Source of the DNA: Tanypteryx hageni | Taxonomy: Eukaryota; Arthropoda; Insecta; Odonata; Petaluridae | NCBI GenBank assembly: GCA_028673005.1 | Contig: CM054116.1 | Coordinates: 24,281,840-24,345,839, forward strand | Direction: 5' to 3' | DNA: 64,000 nucleotides | In this document: one piece after another, positions 12,701 through 20,900 of the stretch | Numbering within the stretch: position 1 is the first letter of the stretch | How the letters are laid out: each line of letters starts with the position of its first letter | The notes under the pieces: model-generated | The model's input: only the letters and a program-made list of their open reading frames with translations | What the model was told of the DNA's origin: nothing | Database searches by the model: none | Made by a program: the position numbers and the translations under genes

Positions 12701-15700
12701 GCAAAATTGTCATCTTATGAGGGACAGGAGCATCAGGATACCTCCTTTGAAATGCTTCTTGCACCTGTGCACACAACCGAGTAGCAAAATAATGTTCAAT
12801 TATGAACACCTACTATGCCTGGGAAAACAACATGTTGCTCCCGCTGCAGACAACGCACTGCTGGTGCTGGATGGGACATGTGACACAACTCGACGGAGAG
12901 TATGCATCATCCAAACACACAGGTGGGACCTACTGTTGCCTGCAGGAAAAGTTCTAACACGTTGTTATGGATTACCAGACACCTAAATGCTGTGTTGCGT
13001 GACTTTTGAATCACCCAGTACATGTATACATAATGCACCGATGTAAAAGTTGTTAGAAGAGTGAACTTAAACTTGAATAAAAATAGGAAACTCATGGTCA
13101 TTAACTCGGATTAGCCCAATATCCTTCCATAAGAACATTACACATGCTTGTTTTATATTTTATTCCATATCCACATCACATATAAAAATGGCATAGCTTT
13201 TAACCATGAATTTATTTCATCAGGAAACCAATAGATCACAAAAATTTGAAAAAGGTTATAGAGTACTTAAGCAATGAAGTTTCCATCACAGAAAATGCCA
13301 GTGTTCATTTGAAACAATCTTAAGAAGTAATTACCAGACCTTCAGATTCTTTATGAAGTAATGATATATGAAACCCAGTGGTGATGGTTTGATTTTTGGA
13401 TGCAGCCAAATTGTGAAATTTTTAATTTTTGATGAAAATTTTTATTTTAAAGCTAAATTTAATGTAACATTAATGTAAATAAAAGTTGGTCTTTCAAACG
13501 AAAATTTTCATGAATTTTTAAGATAAATACAGGGCAGCCAAACTAAATGGCTTTGTGATGGCATATATCCAACTCTGCCACTGATGAAACAAAAAAATAT
13601 AATTATATATCATGGCGAACATTCTGATTGATTTTCTACCTTTGAACAAAGCTTTGCACTAAATAAAGAAATAGTGGTGTGTATCAGTGTCTCGTGTTTT
13701 AATGGCATCTTCACGGTGTTGTGGACTTGAAAAGTCTCAAGGACACATTGAAAATTATTCTTACAGAGAAAGCTTGGTTTATGATTTTTTTATGTTATGT
13801 GTTGGTAAAAATATTTCGAAAATCTATGATGTTAGACTTTGGTAGCAGTACAAACATGCATATCTTTTTAAAAGAGCAACAGACATATACATATACATTT
13901 TATTGTTCCGAGATTTTAACCTGGATGAAATGCTTACTATGTAGGAAGAAAATGTCAGTTGGGATATTTCTATGACACACCTAACAAATGTTTAAAAGGA
14001 CTTATGGATGAGGACTCAGTAAAGAGAATACCATAATTTCAAATAAGCTTTAAAGATTCTTAGATGAGAGCTGGAGCATAGCTTATTTCACCTAATGAGC
14101 AAGAAGAGGGAAAAAGCAATACTTTGCAGGTTGAGTGGTTAACAAAAAAGGTACCTCCAATAGCCATAAAAAAGGTCATGAAAACATGCCAATTTCAGCT
14201 ATAAAGCATCCATTATCAGTGTTGATCCAGTGACAGTAGGTTGAAAATATCTGCTGTGCCAATTTTATGTTAGCCATATGGTAAGCTTGACATTTCATTA
14301 TTAAATCAAGTGGTCGCTAAATGTGTAGTCAATGTTCTTACTTGGGAGTGGCTACAAATGATGTGTGTTCCCAATGAGTGGTCTCCTATGCAAACATTCA
14401 TACAACACTTTCCTGAAGACTTGGCAAAGATTATAGTCAACCAATGAAACAGATAGGAAGCAAGGAAGAAATAATAAGAAATGTTAACAGAGGAGAAAAT
14501 GTTTTAAAAGAAAATTGTTGTTCAATGGATATATGTTATTAGTGCTTTCTGCAGAAGAGATTTTTCTGTAGCACACCCAACAGGATATCTTTCAGTTCTA
14601 TCAAAGGAAGCTGTGAGAACAAGAATTTTAAAAATCATTATTCTTAATATTGAATGATGGTTATAATTAATAGTTGTGTTAAAAGGCAACAATAATAAGT
14701 TAATCATCTTTTATGTTTTTATCAATTTATATAAAAATTTCTGCTTCATCACTAATAACAAATTATATTAATTATATTCTAACATTCTATAAAGAATCCT
14801 ATAATCCTTTTCATCTCCTAAGCAAATTGCATTCAATGGAAATCTATCTGAATCTTAAATGTGTTCATTGCACCATTTTTTCAAACAAATGCTGAAAAAT
14901 TTGAAAAGCCTGGGGAAAAAATTTCATGGACTGAGGGTTTTATAATCATTAAAAGAACATGAAAAATAACTCTCAAGCATGAATTATAGCACAAAAATCA
15001 TATGAATTACAGCAGCACTGAAATGGATGACAAAATAAAATTTTCCCTAAGAATAGCTTTGACTTCCTTTTTGGGATTTTTAAGCTTTGAAATGCTGTTG
15101 AGAAACTTAAATAGATTACAATATATTTTCTTAAAAGCCCATACTTGTAAATTGTCGCATTCTTCGGCATAATTGCGGATTCGATCACAGAAATCCTCTT
15201 CAAACTGCTCAGTCTTCCATAAATTGGTGCCAAGATTGAATATATCAAATTTTCGTGAATCGCATCCATGGCAATAATCATTAATTATTGTTACTGACCT
15301 AGGATGATATCGTGGTCGGAGATAGTCCGACCAGACTTGAACTACAGAGTTTAAATCGTATTTCTTCGAACCTATTAATGACTGAGCACCTGAAATTGAA
15401 AATTAAAAACGAATTATTTATTATCTTTTACCATTTTCGCTAATTATTTCATATACTCACCAACGACATCGCCCCTCTGCAGAGCTTGTTCCTCCTCCTC
15501 TAAATCCTGAAGATATTCATTTTTTTCTTCCCTAGGAATTTGCTTTAAATCAACATCACCAGACCACTCCAGTTTGTTTAGATCTGGAATTTCGGATGAC
15601 TCATACAGATCACCTCTCTCTGACACTGTATTCAAACTCCCTTTTAAGTCTACCAAGAGCATTCTTGGAGTAAATGTAACTTCATCCTGAAATAACACAA

Positions 15701-16051
15701 CCTTACTAGAAAAGTAATCAGTATTTTTTATCCTTCGATGGATTAAAATAATATAAATGCCATCGATACAAGAAGAGAGAATTACAATAAATAGAATTTC
15801 TTTGTACCTTCAAGGTTCTCCCCTCTCGTAAAAGAACGTCATGGTTAATTTCGGAGGGAACTTCAGAATTGTAGTCGAACCCAGCTTCCTATGCAGTATT
15901 AAAATTGCATGAAAACCTACGACTTTTTCGACATGATTTCAGATAAATTAATATGCTTTTCATTGTTTACCTGTATATTCCACCAATGAGTTCCAATAAA
16001 GTTAGCATAGTGACCAAATTGCAGAGTTATTATTTCCTGGCCTGATGGCAT
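3466..16051 (-). CDS. misato: Misato homologue (tubulin-like), 3' end missing
   Basis: The gene encodes a member of the misato/DML1/MSTO1 family, tubulin-related proteins linked to mitochondrial distribution and to the mitotic spindle. Exons on the minus strand are 16051-15971, 15888-15808, 15686-15461, 15389-15145, 10927-10640 and 3794-3466, all with GT-AG borders and consistent phase, giving about 417 codons. The start peptide [20 protein letters not shown] matches the family N-terminus. Later landmarks are [22 protein letters not shown] followed by [31 protein letters not shown] and QSVVLRG. Human MSTO1 is about 570 residues, so roughly 150 C-terminal residues are unaccounted for. The start codon is set by the conserved N-terminus. 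The gene is head-to-head with PTPS. Introns 4 and 5 are large and filled with transposons. Identification is from remembered family motifs. Confidence 0.9.
3795..4579. other. misato: misato intron 5, proximal part
   Basis: AT-rich intronic sequence. The only structure noticed is a short direct repeat of TATCAATGTTTAATAATT around 4328-4365. Confidence 0.5.
4580..5710 (-). mobile_element. Tigger A, 3' part: C-terminal transposase remnant and terminal repeat
   Basis: This is the distal part of a minus-strand Tigger-type (pogo group, DDxD) element. It starts at a Tigger-like terminus CAGGTATCCCTCATTCAGGG at 4580. Reading the minus strand from about 5700, recognisable Tigger pieces follow: [49 protein letters not shown] and [13 protein letters not shown], then a decayed C-terminus down to about 4860. 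Frameshifts and stops are numerous. It continues at 8119-8320 and 8612-8850 after two insertions. The 5' terminus of the element was not found. Confidence 0.8.
5711..8118 (+). mobile_element. Tigger B, nested in Tigger A, plus strand
   Basis: Inverted termini CAGTGAACTCTCGATTATC at 5711 and the complement of CGGTAAACTCTCAATTATC at 8118 match at 16 of 19 positions and are flanked by TA on both sides. The element splits the minus-strand transposase of Tigger A, so it is younger. It carries its own decayed transposase. A direct repeat of its 5' region (5935-6040) recurs at about 7870-7985, followed by a second copy of its 3' end, making the element compound. Confidence 0.82.
6151..7645 (+). pseudogene. 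Tigger B transposase pseudogene
   Basis: The start [20 protein letters not shown] begins a helix-turn-helix of the CENP-B/pogo type with [19 protein letters not shown] second DNA-binding half follows around 6447-6590 ([12 protein letters not shown]). The DDE domain shows [12 protein letters not shown] with the first D, then [11 protein letters not shown] with the second D and [14 protein letters not shown], all Tigger hallmarks. Lesions include in-frame stops near 6355, 6418 and 6711, and frameshifts in the 6740-6900 stretch, so it cannot make a functional protein. Confidence 0.85.
8119..8320 (-). mobile_element. Tigger A, middle part between two insertions
   Basis: The minus strand reads [20 protein letters not shown] with further decayed residues, the segment that in Tigger transposases follows the YHSENPRA motif. 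The two motifs are separated here by the hAT MITE at 8321-8611, and the remainder is cut by Tigger B on the other side. Confidence 0.72.
8321..8611. mobile_element. hAT MITE inserted in Tigger A
   Basis: Termini GAGGAATGGCAAACCT at 8321 and the complement of CAGGGATGGCAAACCT at 8611 form an inverted repeat of hAT type. The flanking octamers TCCTTGGG and CCCTAGGG agree at 6 of 8 positions, as expected of an old 8-bp hAT target duplication. Removal joins two consecutive segments of the Tigger A transposase. Confidence 0.75.
8612..8850 (-). mobile_element. Tigger A, 5'-most surviving transposase part
   Basis: The minus strand encodes [19 protein letters not shown], where the catalytic D of the usual VDETG is N, then [16 protein letters not shown], a stop, and [14 protein letters not shown]. 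This is the first catalytic region of a Tigger transposase. No N-terminal DNA-binding region is recognisable upstream. Confidence 0.8.
8851..10000. other. misato: misato intron 5, unassigned sequence
   Basis: No exon or clear transposon structure is visible. Parts may belong to the lost 5' half of Tigger A. Confidence 0.4.
10001..10079. repeat. Perfect 34-bp inverted repeat with 11-nt loop
   Basis: The arm at 10001-10034 (starting TATTAGATGTAAAGTACTCC) is the exact reverse complement of 10046-10079, with spacer AATCCTCTCTA. It lies in an intron and would form a very stable hairpin in DNA or in the pre-mRNA. A TCTACAACTTT repeat occurs on both sides, near 9954 and 10081. It could be a fold-back transposon remnant, a template-switch product or an assembly artefact. 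Confidence 0.9.
10080..10639. other. misato: misato intron 5 with a solitary Tigger-like terminus
   Basis: Around 10495-10522 the reverse complement reads TACAGTGTAACCTCGATAG, resembling a Tigger/pogo terminus with its TA target. No partner terminus was found. The open frame at 10090-10365 is not recognisable. Confidence 0.4.
10640..10927 (-). CDS. misato: misato exon 5
   Basis: The exon has acceptor ...ACTTATAG and donor AAT|GTAAGA, with 96 codons in phase 0. It encodes [16 protein letters not shown], the core tubulin-like motif of the family, then [16 protein letters not shown] and [11 protein letters not shown]. Confidence 0.92.
10928..11464. other. misato: misato intron 4, proximal part
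   Basis: A fragment near 11018-11085 (CTTAGCACTTTTAATTGG...) resembles the interior of a Tigger end seen near 4600. The rest is unassigned. Confidence 0.35.
11465..13018 (-). mobile_element. mariner (DD34D) element with SINE insertion
   Basis: Termini CAGGGTGATTCAAAAGTCACG at 11465 and the complement of CTGGGTGATTCAAAAGTCACG at 13018 differ at one base and are flanked by TA on both sides. Without the SINE the element is about 1.3 kb, the normal mariner size. The minus-strand transposase retains [20 protein letters not shown] with the second D and, beyond the [22 protein letters not shown] with the third D. The spacing is 33 residues between them, that is DD34D. Stops and frameshifts show it is dead. 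Confidence 0.88.
11828..12047 (+). mobile_element. 5'-truncated SINE inside mariner
   Basis: A perfect 13-bp duplication TCTTTGGAAATTA flanks it at 11815-11827 and 12048-12060. The body matches the SINE at 3006-3328 from its GGTCGCCC segment onward, including the TTCCGTCCTTTGGAAGGGAC block, so the tRNA head is missing. It interrupts the mariner transposase between its second and third catalytic D. Confidence 0.9.
13221..13640 (+). pseudogene. Partial PTPS pseudogene
   Basis: The sequence from 13222 translates as [20 protein letters not shown], matching the PTPS exon 3 segment [20 protein letters not shown], and continues with nucleotide similarity through the terminal codons. It holds a frameshift and stop near 13320, and is split by a hAT MITE at 13376-13583, after which AAAATATAATTATATATCATGG matches the end of the true gene. 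Only the last 60 or so codons are present, lying in misato intron 4 upstream of the functional copy. It looks like a decayed partial duplication. Confidence 0.85.
13376..13583. mobile_element. hAT MITE in the PTPS pseudogene
   Basis: The element begins CAGTGGTGATGG and ends CTGCCACTG, an inverted terminal pair of hAT type. The flanking octamers are ATGAAACC and ATGAAACA (7 of 8), an 8-bp target duplication. Removing the 208-bp element plus one octamer rejoins the PTPS-like sequence. Confidence 0.85.
13641..15144. other. misato: misato intron 4, distal part
   Basis: No gene recognised. The plus strand around 13700-14640 holds several short open stretches that read like a degraded coding sequence, but I could not assign them to a family. 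Confidence 0.4.
15145..15389 (-). CDS. misato: misato exon 4
   Basis: The exon has acceptor ...AATTTCAG and donor CAA|GTATGG. It encodes [38 protein letters not shown] and an AQSLIG start. The phase-1 junction with exon 3 makes a glycine codon. Confidence 0.92.
15461..15686 (-). CDS. misato: misato exon 3
   Basis: The exon has acceptor ...TTATTTCAG and donor G|GTGAGT. It encodes [17 protein letters not shown], the family's second conserved block, and an acidic segment [19 protein letters not shown]. Confidence 0.92.
15808..15888 (-). CDS. misato: misato exon 2
   Basis: A 27-codon exon with donor AAG|GTACAA. It encodes [20 protein letters not shown] and REGRTLK, where misato proteins carry the E-x-x-H-D-V-L-F/L-R-E-G motif. 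Confidence 0.9.
15971..16051 (-). CDS. misato: misato exon 1 with start codon
   Basis: The ATG at 16051-16049 opens [20 protein letters not shown] and then THWWNIQ, the conserved tubulin-like N-terminus. The donor is CAG|GTAAAC. Confidence 0.93.
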
Positions 16052-17028
16052 TATAAATATACGATACTCGGATATGTCTTAGTCGTCAAGAATAAAAATA
16101 TTGGCATAAAAAATACCACACTTTTTCACAAACGAGAAACCTTTTCTACTTTGAAGTCGCAACGAGCCTTTCTGCTATAGGGTCACCAACATAAAACTTT
16201 TAATAGTTTTATATATGCATACCTTTCTATTTAAAATCATCTAATCTTAGGATTACAAAGTTCAATATATTACAGAACACCTAAATAAAGCCATTTTGAA
16301 GGTGTTATTTAATTTAATATTTCAAAAAAAAGGACAAAGATTTTTGTTTCAATATTAGAATGTTGCATTCTCGTATTCACATGGATTGACGTCATTCAAA
16401 TTCACGTACCGATTTCTTATTTTCGTACAAAATTGAGTTATTTCTCTGAAGTCATTTTTACTTTTCACCAATAAATAAAGCATTTCTTAACTATTTCCTA
16501 TCAGAATCGTTCCTGAGAACTTGAGCTGCGATTTCTGCAGTCGGTGTGATAGAAGGAGTAAATAAGAAAGTGCAGACGACGGTATAATTTCAGGTCAATG
16601 CTATACTATTCTTTCGTTTTTGATTGCGATAATTTCATGTTTACACTATTTTCTTCGTAATATATATTTTTCAATGAAAAGGTATGGTATTTATGAAAAA
16701 TATTTTGTTATTTTAATATATCGCATATTTGTAAATCAAGTATTTTTACGGAATAAATATTTATAGAATCACTGGACTTTCAAATCGTTTAGGAATTCCA
16801 ACTATTTTATTTCGTAACACAGTTAACAAAATATAAGAATAATTTAAGTTATTATTAGCAAAGGTGTACGCTTTTACGCTGACTATAGCAAAAAATCCTT
16901 ATATTATTTGTGATTTGTATATGAATTAAAATTTTTAATCTCGATTGGTCAGTCGCTTGCGAGGGCAACTACCTGTTTGGTAAGGAGTTGAGATTGTAGA
17001 CATCGTCAAAGGTTGTAATATTTGGAAA
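16052..17028. promoter_or_regulatory. Divergent intergenic region, misato/PTPS
   Basis: About 977 bp separate the two divergent start codons, so both promoters probably lie here. The sequence is AT-rich, and no TATA box, initiator or CpG island could be called with confidence. The assignment rests only on gene arrangement. Confidence 0.5.
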
Positions 17029-17096
17029 ATGTGTGCCACTCCGATAGCTTATTTGACAAGGAAGGAAATATTTAGTGCTTGTCACAGATTGCATAG
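17029..17096 (+). CDS. PTPS: PTPS exon 1
   Basis: Opens with ATG TGT GCC and ends ...CAT AG|GTGAGT. It encodes the first zinc-ligand histidine in SACHRLH. Confidence 0.94.
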
Positions 17097-17609
17097 GTGA
17101 GTGACGAAATGTTGTAATTCACAATAATTTGATGTAATTAGAAATGTTACGTAACGCTTGTATTCAATAGCCCTCACCTGTCCGACGACGAAAATAAAGA
17201 AACATACGGGAAATGCAACAATTTCCATGGCCACGGACACAATTATGTTGGTAAGATACTTTTCATTCCGATAAATTATGAGTAAAATGAAAATGTTTCT
17301 AACATTTACCGTTGTTTTTCAGTGGAAGTGACTCTTAAAGGACCAGTAGATCCAGCGACGGGGATGGTAATGAATATTAACGACTTGAAAGTATACATGA
17401 ATAATGCCATTATGAAACCATTGGACCACAAAAATTTAGACAAGGATGTCGAGTACTTCAGTAAAGTAGTTTCCACCACAGAAAATGTCGCATTGTTCAT
17501 ATGGAACAATCTTAAGAAGGAAATGCCAGACCCTCAGGTCCTTTATGAAGTAAAAATATACGAAACCGAAAAAAATATAGTTATATATCGTGGTGATTAT
17601 TCCGGTTAA
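17029..17609 (+). CDS. PTPS: 6-pyruvoyl-tetrahydropterin synthase (PTPS)
   Basis: PTPS converts 7,8-dihydroneopterin triphosphate to 6-pyruvoyl-tetrahydropterin, the second step of tetrahydrobiopterin synthesis (in insects also a route to pterin eye pigments). Exons 17029-17096, 17171-17250 and 17323-17609 give 144 residues; the human enzyme has 145. The zinc-binding histidines are in [16 protein letters not shown] (first) and FHGHGHNY (second and third). The catalytic cysteine is in YGKCNN, and the Asp-His pair is in KPLDHKNLD. The start peptide is short ([15 protein letters not shown]), as in the family. All splice sites are GT-AG. A polyadenylation signal AATAAA is at 17719-17724. Upstream is misato, head-to-head; downstream is ETFA, tail-to-tail. 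A partial dead copy lies at 13221-13640. Confidence 0.96.
17171..17250 (+). CDS. PTPS: PTPS exon 2
   Basis: Follows acceptor TTCAATAG and ends GTTG|GTAAGA. It encodes [18 protein letters not shown] and HGHGHNYV with the catalytic Cys and two zinc-ligand histidines. Confidence 0.95.
17323..17609 (+). CDS. PTPS: PTPS exon 3 with stop
   Basis: Follows acceptor GTTTTTCAG. It encodes [40 protein letters not shown] and the C-terminal [10 protein letters not shown] before TAA. Confidence 0.96.
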
Positions 17610-17718
17610 CTTTTATTTTTAATCGAAAACTACACGATTTGTCATTTACACCGTTTTGTTATGAAATTTGATTTGATATACAACTTGTAATACACAAATG
17701 TACTTACTAAATACAAAA

Positions 17719-17742
17719 ATAAAATTTAACCATTCATTTATT
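17719..17742. terminator. Closely opposed polyadenylation signals of PTPS and ETFA
   Basis: AATAAA on the plus strand at 17719-17724 suits PTPS. AATAAA on the minus strand at 17742-17737 suits ETFA. The two stop codons are only 203 bp apart, so the two 3' UTRs would overlap if cleavage follows each signal by 10-30 bases. Confidence 0.65.
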
Positions 17743-17812
17743 TATGTGATATCACATACATTGTCAAAAATATGGTTCCTTTTACAATCATTATCAGATG
17801 TAGATCTTTCCC

Positions 17813-17989
17813 TTATAACTTTTGTGTCAATTCAGGGACAGCCTTAAACAAGTCTGCCACCAGTCCATGGTCTGCAACTTGGAATATAGGAGCCTCAGGA
17901 TCCTTATTAATGGCCACAATTGTTTTCGAATCTTTCATTCCAGCTAAATGCTGAATAGCTCCAGATATTCCAACAGCAATATACAGCTC
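17813..17989 (-). CDS. ETFA: ETFA exon 6 with stop
   Basis: Follows acceptor ...ATATTTTAG. It encodes [20 protein letters not shown] through the C-terminus [14 protein letters not shown] and TAA, including the FAD-contacting GISGAIQH. Confidence 0.97.
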   Translation of the reverse strand, partial: ELYIAVGISGAIQHLAGMKDSKTIVAINKDPEAPIFQVADHGLVADLFKAVPELTQKL

Positions 17990-20900
17990 CTAAAATATAA
18001 GGCAATGTGACTAATAATACTAATATCATTTGTTTTCAAAACATTATGATAAAGATAAAAAACCAGAAATAGAGCTGCTAAATCTTTGATGTTGAAGAAG
18101 TAACTGACCTTCAAAACAAGAATCCCACTGCTCTTGCTGTTATATATTATTAACAGATTGACTATGAAGGTTAACTTACAATTATATACATTGGGAACAA
18201 TAATGGATTTAGTTGTGCATTTGCTTTAAAATTATGGTGGAATAAACAATTTTTTTAGTGGAGTTGCACAAGCATTAAACAACTAGAGAGATGCCAGTTG
18301 ACATTAAAGGTTTTTTTTGTGAAATAAAAAATGAACAAATATACCTTGACTTTCTTTGGATGGCAAGAAAACAAACTCGTTTTTTTAGGCATACGTTATT
18401 TCAAGTTACAAACTCCTATGATGATTCTAAGTACCTAATTTTAATATGCGAATGATTAATGTTTTACATTCAAATGTATTCCTTCTCATAAATAATGCAA
18501 CGAATGTTGTTCACATTGGTTGCTATGAAAATAATTTCTCTCTCTCTCTCGTACTAATTGTAAGAGCATTCAAAGCACACTTTAACCCATAAGGATTGAA
18601 ATAACAATAGGATTTTGAGGCTTAACAATATAATTAGTTGGCAAGGCAATATCCCTTTAAGATGCCAAGATTCCCCAAAATAAGTGAATTAAACATTTAA
18701 CATGAGAAATTTCGAACTAGGCGGGAAAAGATGAACAGAATAAGAAACTTGAGTTTTTTCTTTAAAATGGGCTAGATCCAAAGATCATACATTAATTCTT
18801 TCTAATTTAGATCTCTAAAAGAATAAAAGCCTGCAAGTTGACTTTTACGTGTTATCATATGGGAAATGGAAAGGCCTACCTTGGAGTCAAACCTAGGAAA
18901 TTTTTGAGATTTCTTTTCCTCATCATCTTACAATATGTGAATCGATCATTCCTGCCAAATATCAAAAGTATGTATTTCGTTCCATTATAGAGTTATTTGC
19001 ATTTTTATAGCGTGACCGAGGGAGCCACAAAGGGACAGAAGTAGGCTTTTATTATTGTTAGATTTTTCATAGGACTCTGGTGTTTACTTAGATCAGGGGT
19101 CGAAAACAGGCAGGCCTGATGTGGCCTGCATCCAGTATTTATGTTACCCATGAAGTAAGATGCTTGATACTATGATGGAGCCCAAACTCAAATATATTAC
19201 TTATAAATACTTTTAAATAATCTAAGAAATGTATCAATTCAACACTTCCAAAACATCAGCAGCTTATTTTTCATTCTCACGTTAAACACTCAACACAGAT
19301 ACAGAAAAATGTTCTTAAAATGGAATACAGCCTGCACATTTAGTATAATGCCATAATCTAGCTTGCAGAATTGCAGTACCATCATGAGGTCCACACATGA
19401 TTTGAGTTTGAGGCCCAACCTAGATTAGGGTTTCCACCTTTTTTTGACCCAATTCCCAAACATTCTAATAAAATTTCTAAAAACTACAAACATATCACGA
19501 ACAAAGCCAAACATAACCGAACTGTGTAAATTACAGTTCTTAACTGGATTAATTATACTACTTAGAAGTTTCTACACACATCTTTCTGTGAATATTCAAG
19601 AGAATTATTGGAATAGTTTTAGTTTTAAAAGGAGACAAAAAATTCTTTTGCAATCAGGACAATCTTTTACCCGATTCTAATAAAATACCTACACCTTTAA
19701 TTTTGTAGCAAAAACTTCTCTGCCTGAATAAGCTGTAGAATTCCTTTACAAAGATGCTAATACACAGCCCAATGCCCAATATAAATATTCAAAAGATAGA
19801 TAGATATTTTTAACATTCTTTAGAAATTAATATATCGAAATAGGTTTTCACTGGAATCAAAATTTGGTGCCCCTTTGGATAGGCGCCTGAGGATGTCGAC
19901 ACACCTCTATATTTGCAATTTCTTAGTGTTTTTACTTTCTCCATATACGAAGTATAGAGAAAGTATTGTTTTCATGAAAAAAATCGAATTCAGGATTTCA
20001 ATGGAAATACATGTTTTAAGGTCCCCTGAACACGTTTTGACTATTTTCTCGATGATGTCTGTCTGTCTGTATGTGATAGATTTTTGTGGGCACTCTAACT
20101 CAAAAACTATTAATCAGATCAATGCAAAATTTTATATTTAACATTTTTATAAAAGTTAGAAGATCTGATGTTTTTGGTAAAAATCGGTTGACCGGAAGTG
20201 GATGTTTACTTGTCACATCTGTTATTTTGAAACATTTGCTTTAATATTTGATAAATGTAAAAATGTATTGGAATAAAAGTTGTAGGAAAATTCATTTTCT
20301 ACTACCTTTGTTTGATACATTTTTCCATATAATACATTGTTTAAGAGATATCTTATATTTTTAGCTGCCACCAACATGCCACCTACCGAAGACTATTGTT
20401 AACAATTGATGCTTAGTTACATCTTATTAACGCTCCTTTTTCTTTTCTTAATTGTCAACCAGAAGTAAATATTGACAACGATCCCAGAGCTAGCAACATG
20501 TAATTTGCCATATAAATATGGAGAAAGTCATGTGTTGCCCACATCAGTTTATTTTTTAATATAACTGGCAGAGGTTTTATTTTAGCATGTTACATGGATT
20601 AGAAAACTTATACACACGAGTATGCGCTTGCAAATTGACACTGTGTGACACTGAGCAAATTCTCGAAGTTGTAGAAATTGCAAATGAGGCAATAAAATAA
20701 CTAATTTTTTGCAGTCGATCCATGATGGGTAAACAATGGTGGGAAGAGAATAGGGACAGCAATACTTTGTAAGTGTCGGGTGGAATTTGTGCATACCAAG
20801 CCATCAGACATGACAAGATTCCCTTATAATCACTCGCCCACTAAATTCTTCACTTTCATACCCATTTATTCATTCAAACTTCACAAACTTAACCGATATA

